A stretch of DNA of 42,694 nt from contig NZ_QWEO01000021.1 of NCBI RefSeq assembly GCF_009936035.1, forward strand, positions 1-42,694, written 5' to 3'. The stretch comes from Neglectibacter sp. X58 (GTDB lineage: Bacteria > Bacillota > Clostridia > Oscillospirales > Acutalibacteraceae). The notes beneath the pieces were generated by a model. The model made no database searches. It had not been told where the DNA came from and worked only from the letters and a program-made list of their open reading frames with translations. Position numbers and translations under genes: made by a program. Of the stretch, positions 1 through 6,353 are shown one piece after another (the stretch's first letter is position 1; each line of letters opens with the position of its first letter).

Positions 1-400
1 AGGATATCCCCGGTGCGCAGGGGCACAATGCCGGAATAGGCGGCATAGCTGCTGCCAGCCTGATCCGTAGCGCTCACTCTGGCATACAAGTCTGCGTTTA
101 AGGGCAGGCCTGCAATGGGCAGGCGAAACAGGGCGCCAGCTCCCATCCTCCCCCCGGCCCTCCCGCAGGGGCGTTTCCGGGCCGAGAATGAAGCAGGGCC
201 GCACAATATGGGATACGGCGGCAGAGCTGGTATAATTGCCCAGTGCCCCATTGGCTTTTACGAAGTGTTTCCGCCATCCGGAGCTGTAATACATGGTGCG
301 GGTGAACCAGTCCGCCGGTTCCCCGTCCACACGGCAGATGCGCCGCTGGGCCGCCCCGGCCCCAGTGAAGAAAGCAAGGGCAGCGCCGTCCTTCGGACGT
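1..400 (-). pseudogene. remnant of a phage-type DUF6273-like protein, cut by the window edge
   Basis: Read on the minus strand, one frame (about 400 to 150) contains a stretch with W-x-TRTMYYSS, GNYTSSAAVSHIVRPCF and ILGPETPL. This resembles the DUF6273 domain of clostridial phage or exported proteins (usual pattern W-x-RTxY ... GVRPxF). The reading then moves to another frame (about 146 to 1) that continues plausibly with LPLNADLYARVSATDQ and runs off the window. No single frame carries the whole product and an in-frame TAG lies just before the domain, so I read it as a frameshifted remnant, not a live gene. The DUF6273 match is by eye only. It sits beside transposon debris, consistent with a decayed prophage or integrated element. 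Confidence 0.4.
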
Positions 401-519
401 TTCTTCTATTTGTGGAGCCTGCGGCTCCACTTTTGCCCCTCCATTAGCTGTTTGGGTTTGATTTTACCGCTGATTATCACTAAAAGAAAGTGCCGGAATA
501 CACAAAAGGGACGGCACGG
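401..519. other. junction sequence between phage remnant and transposon stub
   Basis: No gene is recognisable. A perfect 8-bp hairpin (GTGGAGCC-TGC-GGCTCCAC, 412-430) followed by TTTT could be a weak terminator on the plus strand. A short open minus-strand stretch encoding a proline-rich sequence (YPPPPIPAPLF) ends at a TAA near 470 and may be another fragment of the remnant. Confidence 0.3.
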
Positions 520-654
520 TCACCGCAAACAGCGGCGCAGGGATTGGTGGCGGTGGGTATAGTTCCACATATGGATGCCGAAAAAACAACTTGACTTCTC
601 ATCATCATGGGACAATCTCTCGTATAATGCCGTAATCTTCTTTGTTTTGTTCAT
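520..654 (-). pseudogene. 5' stub of a Tn4451/TnpX-type large serine recombinase
   Basis: The ATG at 654-652 overlaps the tnpW stop codon (ATGA), the coupling seen in intact clostridial Tn elements. The first 19 codons read MNKTKKITALYERLSHDDE, the characteristic start of the TnpX-type recombinases of Tn4451-like elements, with the catalytic-serine motif YERLS. After codon 19 (about position 598) the similarity stops abruptly, and the frame runs through unrelated sequence to a stop at 522-520. So more than 500 codons of the usual recombinase are missing and the element cannot excise by itself. The breakpoint near 598 marks a deletion or recombination joint. Confidence 0.7.
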
Positions 655-863
655 AGCGAACTCCCTTCCGGCGGCTGGCTCGTTTGTGGTACGTCCATTG
701 GGACGGCACCGCCTGCCAGGGTTTCTCGCTGAATCAAGCGCAGTATTTTGTCATTCATGGTTTCTGTGGCGGTATCGCTGAAATGGATACGCACCTTGTA
801 TGTTGTCGAGCCGATACGCCGGTATAAAGTAACAATATTATTCCTCAGATTATCTATAAGCAT
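651..863 (-). CDS. tnpW: transposon-encoded protein TnpW family
   Basis: This 70-residue protein contains TTYKVRIHFSDTATETMNDKILRLI, matching the small TnpW family found just upstream of the recombinase in Tn4451/Tn6218-like integrative elements. Its molecular role is not established. The stop overlaps the start of the truncated recombinase, so the pair was translationally coupled. The annotated ATG at 863 directly abuts a perfect AGGAGGT, which is too close for a ribosome site; the real start may be a non-ATG codon a few residues downstream, before TLYRRIGS. The gene survives intact although its partner is truncated, so it is probably a non-functional passenger. Confidence 0.7.
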   Translation of the reverse strand: MLIDNLRNNIVTLYRRIGSTTYKVRIHFSDTATETMNDKILRLIQRETLAGGAVPMDVPQTSQPPEGSSL

Positions 864-1100
864 ACCTCCTTCACTTGTATCAATTCCTAAAAGCGACAGA
901 TTTTGGGCTTTACCACAAACGAGTCATCCGCTACACTATATTGGGTGGAATCTCACTTCCACCTTTTATAGCGTATATATTTTGTACGATCCAACGGCAA
1001 AATCTTCGCCGCCTGCAGTGCGTTCACATTAGAGGCAGCGTCGCGCGGGGCGGCGCTGGAAAAATCCAGCTTCCCTGCGTTCGTACTTTAGGCAGAAGCT
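864..1100. other. leader of the decayed transposon, no gene seen
   Basis: This spacer between tnpW and the MarR terminator holds an inverted repeat GGTGGAA (944-950) / TTCCACC (957-963) and a short hairpin GCTGG-AAAAA-TCCAGC near 1056-1071. It probably includes the old tnpW promoter region. No convincing coding sequence. Confidence 0.35.
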
Positions 1101-1101
1101 G

Positions 1102-1136
1102 AAAAAAAGCACCCGGGAAGCCTTCCCAGGTGCTTT
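1102..1136 (-). terminator. Rho-independent terminator of the MarR gene
   Basis: On the minus strand a long GC-rich stem (AAGCACCTGGGAAG / CTTCCCGGGTGCTT, one G-T type mismatch) is followed by a run of seven T residues, directly downstream of the MarR stop. Confidence 0.85.
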
Positions 1137-1144
1137 GTATGCGT

Positions 1145-1609
1145 TTATCCCTGCCGGGATTTTGTCTGCCCAGTGGTTTTGGTGAGGAGGGCCAGCAGGG
1201 TGGCTTTTTCTTCCTCCTGCAGGCCGGCAGTAATTTCCTTGCCCCACTGGCCCAGATAGGAACGGATTTCCGGGGCCAGGGCCTTGCCTTTTTCGGTGAG
1301 GTACAGGTTATTCTGGCGACGGTCTGCCTGATCCGTTTCCCGGCGCAGATATCCTAAAAGCTCCAGCTTTTTTGTGTGGCGGGCCACATTGCATTTATTG
1401 ATGTACATATGGTTGGCGATGCTGTCCTGGCTGGCGCCAGGATGCCGGTCTACGTGAAGCAAAATCATGTACATGGCCCCGGAAAAGCCATAGTCCCGCA
1501 GGCGCTCCCCCATAAACTTGCTGCGGCTGCGCTGCAAAAAGGTAAGGGCACGGCCGAATTCCCGGACAAATGTATCCTGGCGTGCCGTCCTTTTCCCTGC
1601 TTCGTCCAT
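1145..1609 (-). CDS. MarR family transcriptional regulator
   Basis: A 154-residue winged-helix repressor of the MarR family, which usually dimerises and binds a palindromic operator, releasing it on binding small phenolic or other ligands. The central region (GASQDSIANHMYINKCNVARHTKKLE) is the helix-turn-helix, followed by the wing ETDQADRRQNNLYLTEKG with the family's typical D-x-R-R motif. I start it at the ATG at 1609 (MDEAGKRT), placed after GAGGAGGGG, rather than the GTG at 1627 that overlaps that ribosome site. It has its own strong promoter and terminator and no obvious partner: the neighbouring gene upstream runs in the same direction but is separated by a repeat element. Ligand and targets cannot be told from sequence; a palindromic AT-rich stretch over its own promoter suggests autoregulation. 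Confidence 0.9.
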   Translation of the reverse strand: MDEAGKRTARQDTFVREFGRALTFLQRSRSKFMGERLRDYGFSGAMYMILLHVDRHPGASQDSIANHMYINKCNVARHTKKLELLGYLRRETDQADRRQNNLYLTEKGKALAPEIRSYLGQWGKEITAGLQEEEKATLLALLTKTTGQTKSRQG

Positions 1610-1646
1610 GCCACCCCTCCTCAGCACTTTATAAATTCATATGTAC

Positions 1647-1676
1647 ATTATAATCCCCCCGGGATGAAAAAGTCAA
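1647..1676 (-). promoter_or_regulatory. sigma-A-type promoter of the MarR gene
   Basis: TTGACT (1676-1671), an 18-bp spacer and TATAAT (1652-1647) point toward the MarR gene. The -10 box sits in an AT-rich imperfect dyad (TTATAATGTACATATGAATTTATAA) that is a plausible autoregulatory operator. Confidence 0.8.
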
Positions 1677-1724
1677 AGAATTTTCTGTAAAGATTTTGTG
1701 ATGCAAAGCTAGGAAAGAAACGCC

Positions 1725-1887
1725 AGAGTCTGTCTTAAAACTCCGGAAAACTGTCTTTTTGTCCAGTGACAAACGGTTTCTGTGTTAAAAATCCTCGAAA
1801 GGCGACAGCCTTTCTTGCGGTTTTCGCCTTGAAACCGTCCGCCCTGAACAAAAATCCTGGCATTCCTCTGGTTTTAAAACAGACTCT
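1725..1887. repeat. MITE-like structured element, copy 1
   Basis: A 163-bp element with 17-bp terminal inverted repeats (AGAGTCTGTCTTAAAAC at the left, complement of GTTTTAAAACAGACTCT at the right, one mismatch). A second nested pairing is ACGGTTTC (1773-1780) with GAAACCGT (1831-1838), enclosing a hairpin GAAAGGC-GACA-GCCTTTC. The core from about 1782 to 1833 is nearly identical to 21704-21755, while the arms of the two copies differ but remain self-complementary. The right tip overlaps the stop codon of the ABC permease, so it may also serve as that operon's transcript end. The ends resemble those of IS5-group elements; no transposase lies inside. Confidence 0.75.
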
Positions 1888-4252
1888 AGTCGCTCACCAG
1901 CTCCTTGACAGACACCCTGCCAATGGATTTTATAACCGCGAACGTCCCCAAAAACATACAGCCCGGCAGCAAAACAAGGCAGAACACTATTCCAGCCGGG
2001 GAAATTGCAAAGGGGAAATCTGCCAGCCCCAGCAGCCGGGTATATGGGGACAGCAGGCCGGGGACAACCCACACTCCCAGCAGGATCCCCAGGCCGTTTC
2101 CTGCAAAAGCGGCCAGGCAGTTGCGCCCTGCATACACACGCAGAATCTGCCGCGGCGTCATCCCGATGACTTTTAGAGAACCTATCAGGCGCTGCTCGCG
2201 CCGGATGAGCAGGGAAGTCAGGCTGATTGTTATCAAGACTGTCACTGCCAGCAAAACAGTTACAACCGTGCCAACAGCCGGGGCCAGTATGCCGGAGATA
2301 TTCTCCCCGTTGGATTTGGAGGGGATGAAGGAAAAGTCCCCGCCATACCGCTCAGCCAGTTCCTCCGCATATTCCCACTTGTCCACGCCGTTTTCCAGGA
2401 CAAGCATATAATCCCCAAAGCCATCTTCATGCTCCATAAAACCGTCCAGATCTTCTGTGCCCATCCGGATTATGTTCCCAAAATTAGAGAGCGTTTGGAA
2501 CACCCCTGTAATAACGAGTTTCCGTTTCTGGCCGCCTGCCACCAGTTCTATGCTTCCGCCGGGTTCCAGCCCGTATGCCTTTGCCAGCGCCAGGCCAACA
2601 CCTGCTTCGCCCTCTCCCTGAGGCCGCCTGCCATAGAGGGAGCGGTCTTTTATGGCGTCCTTCCAGGGAAGCTGGTAAACCTCTACAGGAATGCTTTGCC
2701 AGGCATCCCCATTGCCGGGTTTATACTGGGCTGTCACCTTGTTCGCGCCGTAGGTGTAATCCACCTGGGGATCCTCCCGCAATTCCTCCACAATGCTGCT
2801 TACCGGCCTGCCTGCCTGTGATGTAACATATATGTCCGTCTTGATAAAGCCCCAAACCTCTGGTTCCTGGTCAATGTTCTGCACCGCATACAAACCGCCC
2901 AGGCAGATAACAGTTAAACACCCCAATATCAGGGATACGCCAGCCATAAATCCATACCGCAGCTTTTTCTCCCGCATCCCTCTGAAGGCATAGCACAGCG
3001 CAAAAGAGCGCCTGCCGCGATAGCGGGTGTTTCGCGCCTCCTTGCGGTTCTGCCCTTTTGCCTGCCATGCACCTGTCCGTACCGCAGAGGATGCATTCAG
3101 CCCCTGCACCTTAAAAACGGAGCAAAGGCAAACCGCCATGACGGCAGCCAGCACCAGAAGCCCCGCCAGGGCTGGAAACCGGCCTGTTCCCCCAAAGGAA
3201 ACAGCGTATAGCCCCACATCCCTTAAAATTTTTGTGATGACCCCTTTGCTCAGCCAGCCGCCACAAAAGCTCCCCAGCGCGGCGCCTGTCAGGCCGATGA
3301 CGCCGTAGCAGGCGGCATACATCCCTATAATCTGCCCTCCGGTTAAGCCCAGCGACTTATAAATGCCGATGTTCCGCACATCTTCTTCCATATCGCTTTG
3401 GATTAGAAACAGCGTCAGCGCAATAACCGTCCCAGCCAGGATAACGCTTACAAAGCATAGCAGCGTCCCGATCATCTGGTAAGGCCATGTATACCCGCTT
3501 TTAATGCGGTCGTAGGTGTACAGGGCATCCCCCAGCGGCACCTGGAAATACGCCTCCGCGTCCCGGATAAAAGCCTGTTCAGCCTGGGGGCTGTACGCCT
3601 GGAACTGAAGCTCCAGATAGCTTGCCGCGCTGTTCTCAGCCAGGGGGAACCCTGCCAACTGCCCGGGGCCGCACCACATGCGGTAAATATTTGTGCTGCC
3701 GCCGCCAAAAACGGGATCTGTTACAATGGCTGCCACGCGCACAGTCACAGCCTTGTCCGCAAATTGCAGCACCAGGCTGTCCCCCGCCGCCAGATGGAGG
3801 ACATGGGCAATTTTTGTTGTCACCCAGACTTCCCCCCTGCCGGGGAATTTTAGTTTTCCACCGTCCAGGCTTTTAGGGGACAGCATATGGTCCTCTGCCT
3901 CCTGGGGAAGCTCTAACAGGATGCCGTTGCTCAGCCTGACACCCTCCCGCTCCAGGTAATCCACTGTTTTTGTGTTGCTTGTGATTTGATAAGCGCCCTC
4001 CTGCCAGGCATCCAGATATTGCCGGACTTTATCCACCGGGACAGCCTCCCGGCTCCACAGGCAGCACAACTGCGGCCCGTCCATTTCCCGGTAGGCCTCA
4101 TCGAACAGCCCGTCCAGATCCATCACCATGGTAAGCGCGTTTCCCAGCAAGGCCGCTGTGAGAAGGATACAAACCCCCAGCAGCAGGTTCGGGAGCTTCC
4201 GCCTTTTCAGCTTTGCCAGCGCGCACATGAGAATCGTCCGCAACGTCACCAC
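1886..4252 (-). CDS. ABC transporter permease, FtsX/MacB-like
   Basis: A 788-residue membrane protein with the layout of the large two-module FtsX permeases of Firmicutes peptide- or antibiotic-sensing ABC systems: an N-terminal membrane helix (about 20-43), a long extracellular region, three helices in the middle (about 255-390), another helix near 435 with a second extracellular region, and a terminal three-helix FtsX module (about 655-775). The start ATG at 4252 overlaps the end of the ATPase gene (ATGGTGA), so the two are coupled. Such pairs act in mechanotransmission: export of lipoproteins or peptides, or antimicrobial peptide resistance. The substrate cannot be named. The stop TAG lies inside the right tip of a MITE-like repeat. 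Confidence 0.88.
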   Translation of the reverse strand: MVTLRTILMCALAKLKRRKLPNLLLGVCILLTAALLGNALTMVMDLDGLFDEAYREMDGPQLCCLWSREAVPVDKVRQYLDAWQEGAYQITSNTKTVDYLEREGVRLSNGILLELPQEAEDHMLSPKSLDGGKLKFPGRGEVWVTTKIAHVLHLAAGDSLVLQFADKAVTVRVAAIVTDPVFGGGSTNIYRMWCGPGQLAGFPLAENSAASYLELQFQAYSPQAEQAFIRDAEAYFQVPLGDALYTYDRIKSGYTWPYQMIGTLLCFVSVILAGTVIALTLFLIQSDMEEDVRNIGIYKSLGLTGGQIIGMYAACYGVIGLTGAALGSFCGGWLSKGVITKILRDVGLYAVSFGGTGRFPALAGLLVLAAVMAVCLCSVFKVQGLNASSAVRTGAWQAKGQNRKEARNTRYRGRRSFALCYAFRGMREKKLRYGFMAGVSLILGCLTVICLGGLYAVQNIDQEPEVWGFIKTDIYVTSQAGRPVSSIVEELREDPQVDYTYGANKVTAQYKPGNGDAWQSIPVEVYQLPWKDAIKDRSLYGRRPQGEGEAGVGLALAKAYGLEPGGSIELVAGGQKRKLVITGVFQTLSNFGNIIRMGTEDLDGFMEHEDGFGDYMLVLENGVDKWEYAEELAERYGGDFSFIPSKSNGENISGILAPAVGTVVTVLLAVTVLITISLTSLLIRREQRLIGSLKVIGMTPRQILRVYAGRNCLAAFAGNGLGILLGVWVVPGLLSPYTRLLGLADFPFAISPAGIVFCLVLLPGCMFLGTFAVIKSIGRVSVKELVSD

Positions 4253-4998
4253 CCCCTCTGCTGGAGAAAGGCTGACAGCGCTTCCTCCCGGCCTTTGCCT
4301 TCCGGCAGCTTCAGTTCCCCTGCTGCGCGGCCGTCCTGGATGTACAGGATGCGCTTCCCCTTGGCAGCCACCTTTATATCATGGGTCACCAGGATAATGG
4401 TCTGCCCGTTTTCGTTCAGCTTCCCCAGCAATTCCATCACTGCCTCCGACTGGGCCGAGTTCAGGCTGCCGGTAGGCTCGTCACACAGCAGGAGCGGCGG
4501 TTTGTTAATCACTGCCCGCAGGATAGCGGCCCGCTGCTGCTGGCCGCCAGACAATTGGGAGGGGTATTTGCGGACGTGATCCCGCAGCCCAAACTGCCCG
4601 CACAGCTCCAGTATGGACTCTTTCCCAGCCTCTTTCCGCTTCTTCCGCAGCAGCACAGGCAGCAGAATATTTTCATAAACCGTAAGATCCGGCACCAGGC
4701 AATGCTGCTGGAAAACAATGCCGATATTTTCCCGCCGGAACACAGTTCGGGCAGGTTCGCCCATGCGGCTGAGTTCTGCCTGCCTGCCGTCCCGGGCATA
4801 CTGTATGGTGCCGCTGTCAGCCTGGTCTATGCCGGCGATTAAGTGCAGCAGGCTTGTTTTCCCGGAGCCGGAGGCCCCCATAATGACAAGGAAATCCCCC
4901 TGGTCTGCCAGCAGATCCACCTGATCCACAGCCTTGCTCTCAACTGAACCTTCCCGGTATTTTTTCACCAAACCCTTCGCTTCCAATAACGTTCCCAT
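4246..4998 (-). CDS. ABC transporter ATP-binding protein, MacB/LolD-like
   Basis: A 250-residue ATPase with Walker A GASGSGKTS (41-49), Q-loop at FQQ (97-99), signature LSGGQQQ (150-156), Walker B LLLCDEP (170-176) and the switch histidine in THD (207). Sequence style and the FtsX-type partner place it with the MacB/LolD group, which drives permeases that work on periplasmic or extracytoplasmic substrates. It starts three bases after the regulator's stop, preceded by AAAGGGGG, and overlaps the permease start, so the three genes form one operon. Intact, with all catalytic motifs. Confidence 0.92.
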   Translation of the reverse strand: MGTLLEAKGLVKKYREGSVESKAVDQVDLLADQGDFLVIMGASGSGKTSLLHLIAGIDQADSGTIQYARDGRQAELSRMGEPARTVFRRENIGIVFQQHCLVPDLTVYENILLPVLLRKKRKEAGKESILELCGQFGLRDHVRKYPSQLSGGQQQRAAILRAVINKPPLLLCDEPTGSLNSAQSEAVMELLGKLNENGQTIILVTHDIKVAAKGKRILYIQDGRAAGELKLPEGKGREEALSAFLQQRGW

Positions 4999-5001
4999 TT
5001 T

Positions 5002-5772
5002 TTATTCCCCCTTTCTGAAATTCCCCCGCTCCAGCCTGAAAGACAGGATGACGTAAGCCGTTTTGAGAACAGCGGTATACAGCAGGGCCGGCAGCACCTG
5101 GGCCAGGCTTGGCCCTGCAATGCCTGGGCCGTCTGTGTAATTGAGCAGCGAAAACAACCCCAGCAGTGCCAGCAGGCTTCCCAGGGAAAGGGTTAAGGCC
5201 CCGGCGTATTTCACAGCCTGCTTGGCAAGGCCCAGTTCCTTTTCGGAAAGCCTTCTTCCCGGAAGGCACATTTTCCAGGCGTTCCGATAATCATGGAACC
5301 ATCCGGTGATGGACAGGATGGCAAGTTTCAGCCCCAGCAGATAGAGCAGGGTGGGCAGGTCGATTAAATCCGTAACCCGCCCTGTCCGCAGGGAAAACAG
5401 GAATAGATACAGCAGAGCCGCGGCAACAAGCAAAACGCCGGCGGCTGTGCCAATAGTCCGGCTTCGCCCCCGCTTGTCAATTTCATTCAGCTCACCGACC
5501 AGATCCACCAGGTTGTGCTGGGCCTTCTGTGCGTATTCCTCAGGAGAAAGGCCGTCAGCTAAAAACGCCTCCCCTGCCAAAAGCTCGTTTATGTCTGTTT
5601 TCAGCACAGAGCTGAGTTCCGGGAGCATAGCGGCATCCGGCAGGCGGACGCCTGTTTCCCATTTAGATACAGTTTTGTCGGTCACATGCAGCGGCTCTGC
5701 CAACTGCTTCTGGGTCAGCCCCAGCTTCCTCCTTCGTTCTGCAATAAACCGGCCTATTTTTTCCTGATCCAT
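5002..5772 (-). CDS. XRE regulator fused to membrane segments, ABC operon regulator
   Basis: 256 residues. The first 65 form an XRE/Cro helix-turn-helix (RKLGLTQKQLAEPLHVTDKTVSKWETG, PDAAMLPELSSVL). A linker leads to hydrophobic helices near 105-125, 140-160, 190-210 and 215-240, so the DNA-binding head is tethered to the membrane. Such HTH-membrane proteins are frequent next to clostridial ABC exporters and are thought to link membrane state or transporter activity to transcription; that is family inference. It is the first gene of the operon and is followed by the ATPase after three bases. Two GGGAGAAT direct repeats 20 bp apart upstream of its promoter are candidate binding sites. Confidence 0.85.
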   Translation of the reverse strand: MDQEKIGRFIAERRRKLGLTQKQLAEPLHVTDKTVSKWETGVRLPDAAMLPELSSVLKTDINELLAGEAFLADGLSPEEYAQKAQHNLVDLVGELNEIDKRGRSRTIGTAAGVLLVAAALLYLFLFSLRTGRVTDLIDLPTLLYLLGLKLAILSITGWFHDYRNAWKMCLPGRRLSEKELGLAKQAVKYAGALTLSLGSLLALLGLFSLLNYTDGPGIAGPSLAQVLPALLYTAVLKTAYVILSFRLERGNFRKGE

Positions 5773-5802
5773 TGTCTTTCCCTCCTTGCAGGCTGCGTTT
5801 AC

Positions 5803-5870
5803 AGTATAGCGCGCTTGGCAGGCTCAGGCAATCCCCAAAGGGGAGAATTGCTCTCCAGGCGGGAGAATCT
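5803..5870 (-). promoter_or_regulatory. promoter and candidate operator of the ABC operon
   Basis: TTGCCT (5831-5826), a 17-bp spacer and TATACT (5808-5803) precede the XRE-membrane gene. Two direct repeats GGGAGAAT at 5841-5848 and 5861-5868 (top strand) lie just upstream, spaced 20 bp or two helical turns, as expected for a dimeric or tandem activator or repressor site. Confidence 0.7.
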
Positions 5871-5951
5871 GTCTGTCATCTGTTCTTAAAGCTGGAAAGA
5901 ACACGCCCTTTTTGCGCCCCTTTTGCCCAAAAGCCGCGGATGTTGCAAACT

Positions 5952-5994
5952 GTCACACGCATGCGACCCGCCGTCACGCATTTGCTGGTATAAT
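5952..5994 (+). promoter_or_regulatory. promoter region of the recombinase cassette with repeated half-sites
   Basis: A perfect TATAAT at 5989-5994 lies 30 bp before the XRE start; its -35 is weak. Upstream are two similar half-sites, GTCACACGCAT (5952-5962) and GTCACGCATTT (5973-5983), 21 bp apart and covering the -35 position. This is a likely operator for the repressor encoded immediately downstream. Confidence 0.6.
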
Positions 5995-6023
5995 TTCTAC
6001 TAAACAGCAAGGTGGTACTGAAC

Positions 6024-6341
6024 ATGATATTTCTTTTCCCTTCCAGGCTCAAAGAGCTTCGCCAGTCCATGAATCTCCACCAGGAAGCGCTGGCCAGTTT
6101 GTTAAGCGTAGACAGAAGCACCATCTCCTCTTACGAAAGCGATATGCGGCAGCCTCCGTTAGGCACGCTTATGCGGATCGCAGACGTATTTGGCGTAAGT
6201 ACAGATTATCTGCTGGGAAGGACAAAGCAGCTTTCCTTTGATGAATTTGACCTGGACGGGGAAGACATTGCGGCTCTCCGCAGGATGGCCTTCGCGCTTT
6301 CCGAAAAAAACAAGCGGATTCATCAGATGCAGGAACACTAA
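6024..6341 (+). CDS. XRE family repressor of the recombinase cassette
   Basis: A 105-residue phage-repressor-like protein. Residues 5-65 are an XRE helix-turn-helix (LRQSMNLHQEALASLLSVDRSTISSYESD, PPLGTLMRIADVFGVSTDYLLG); the short tail has no membrane segment. The ATG at 6024 follows AAGGTGG at good distance, better than the GTG at 6012, which lies in the ribosome site. It ends 12 bp before the serine recombinase and shares its direction, so it is probably the cassette's own repressor, like CI-type regulators of integrative elements. Repeated half-sites in its promoter support autoregulation (inference). Confidence 0.85.
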   Translation: MIFLFPSRLKELRQSMNLHQEALASLLSVDRSTISSYESDMRQPPLGTLMRIADVFGVSTDYLLGRTKQLSFDEFDLDGEDIAALRRMAFALSEKNKRIHQMQEH

Positions 6342-6353
6342 GGAGGTTATATA

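Noticed and set aside
1766-2176. Short plus-strand frames in both folded repeats encoding NPRKATAFLAV
   Set aside because: The shared peptide simply reflects the conserved repeat core; neither copy has a ribosome site, and the frames extend into unrelated flanks.
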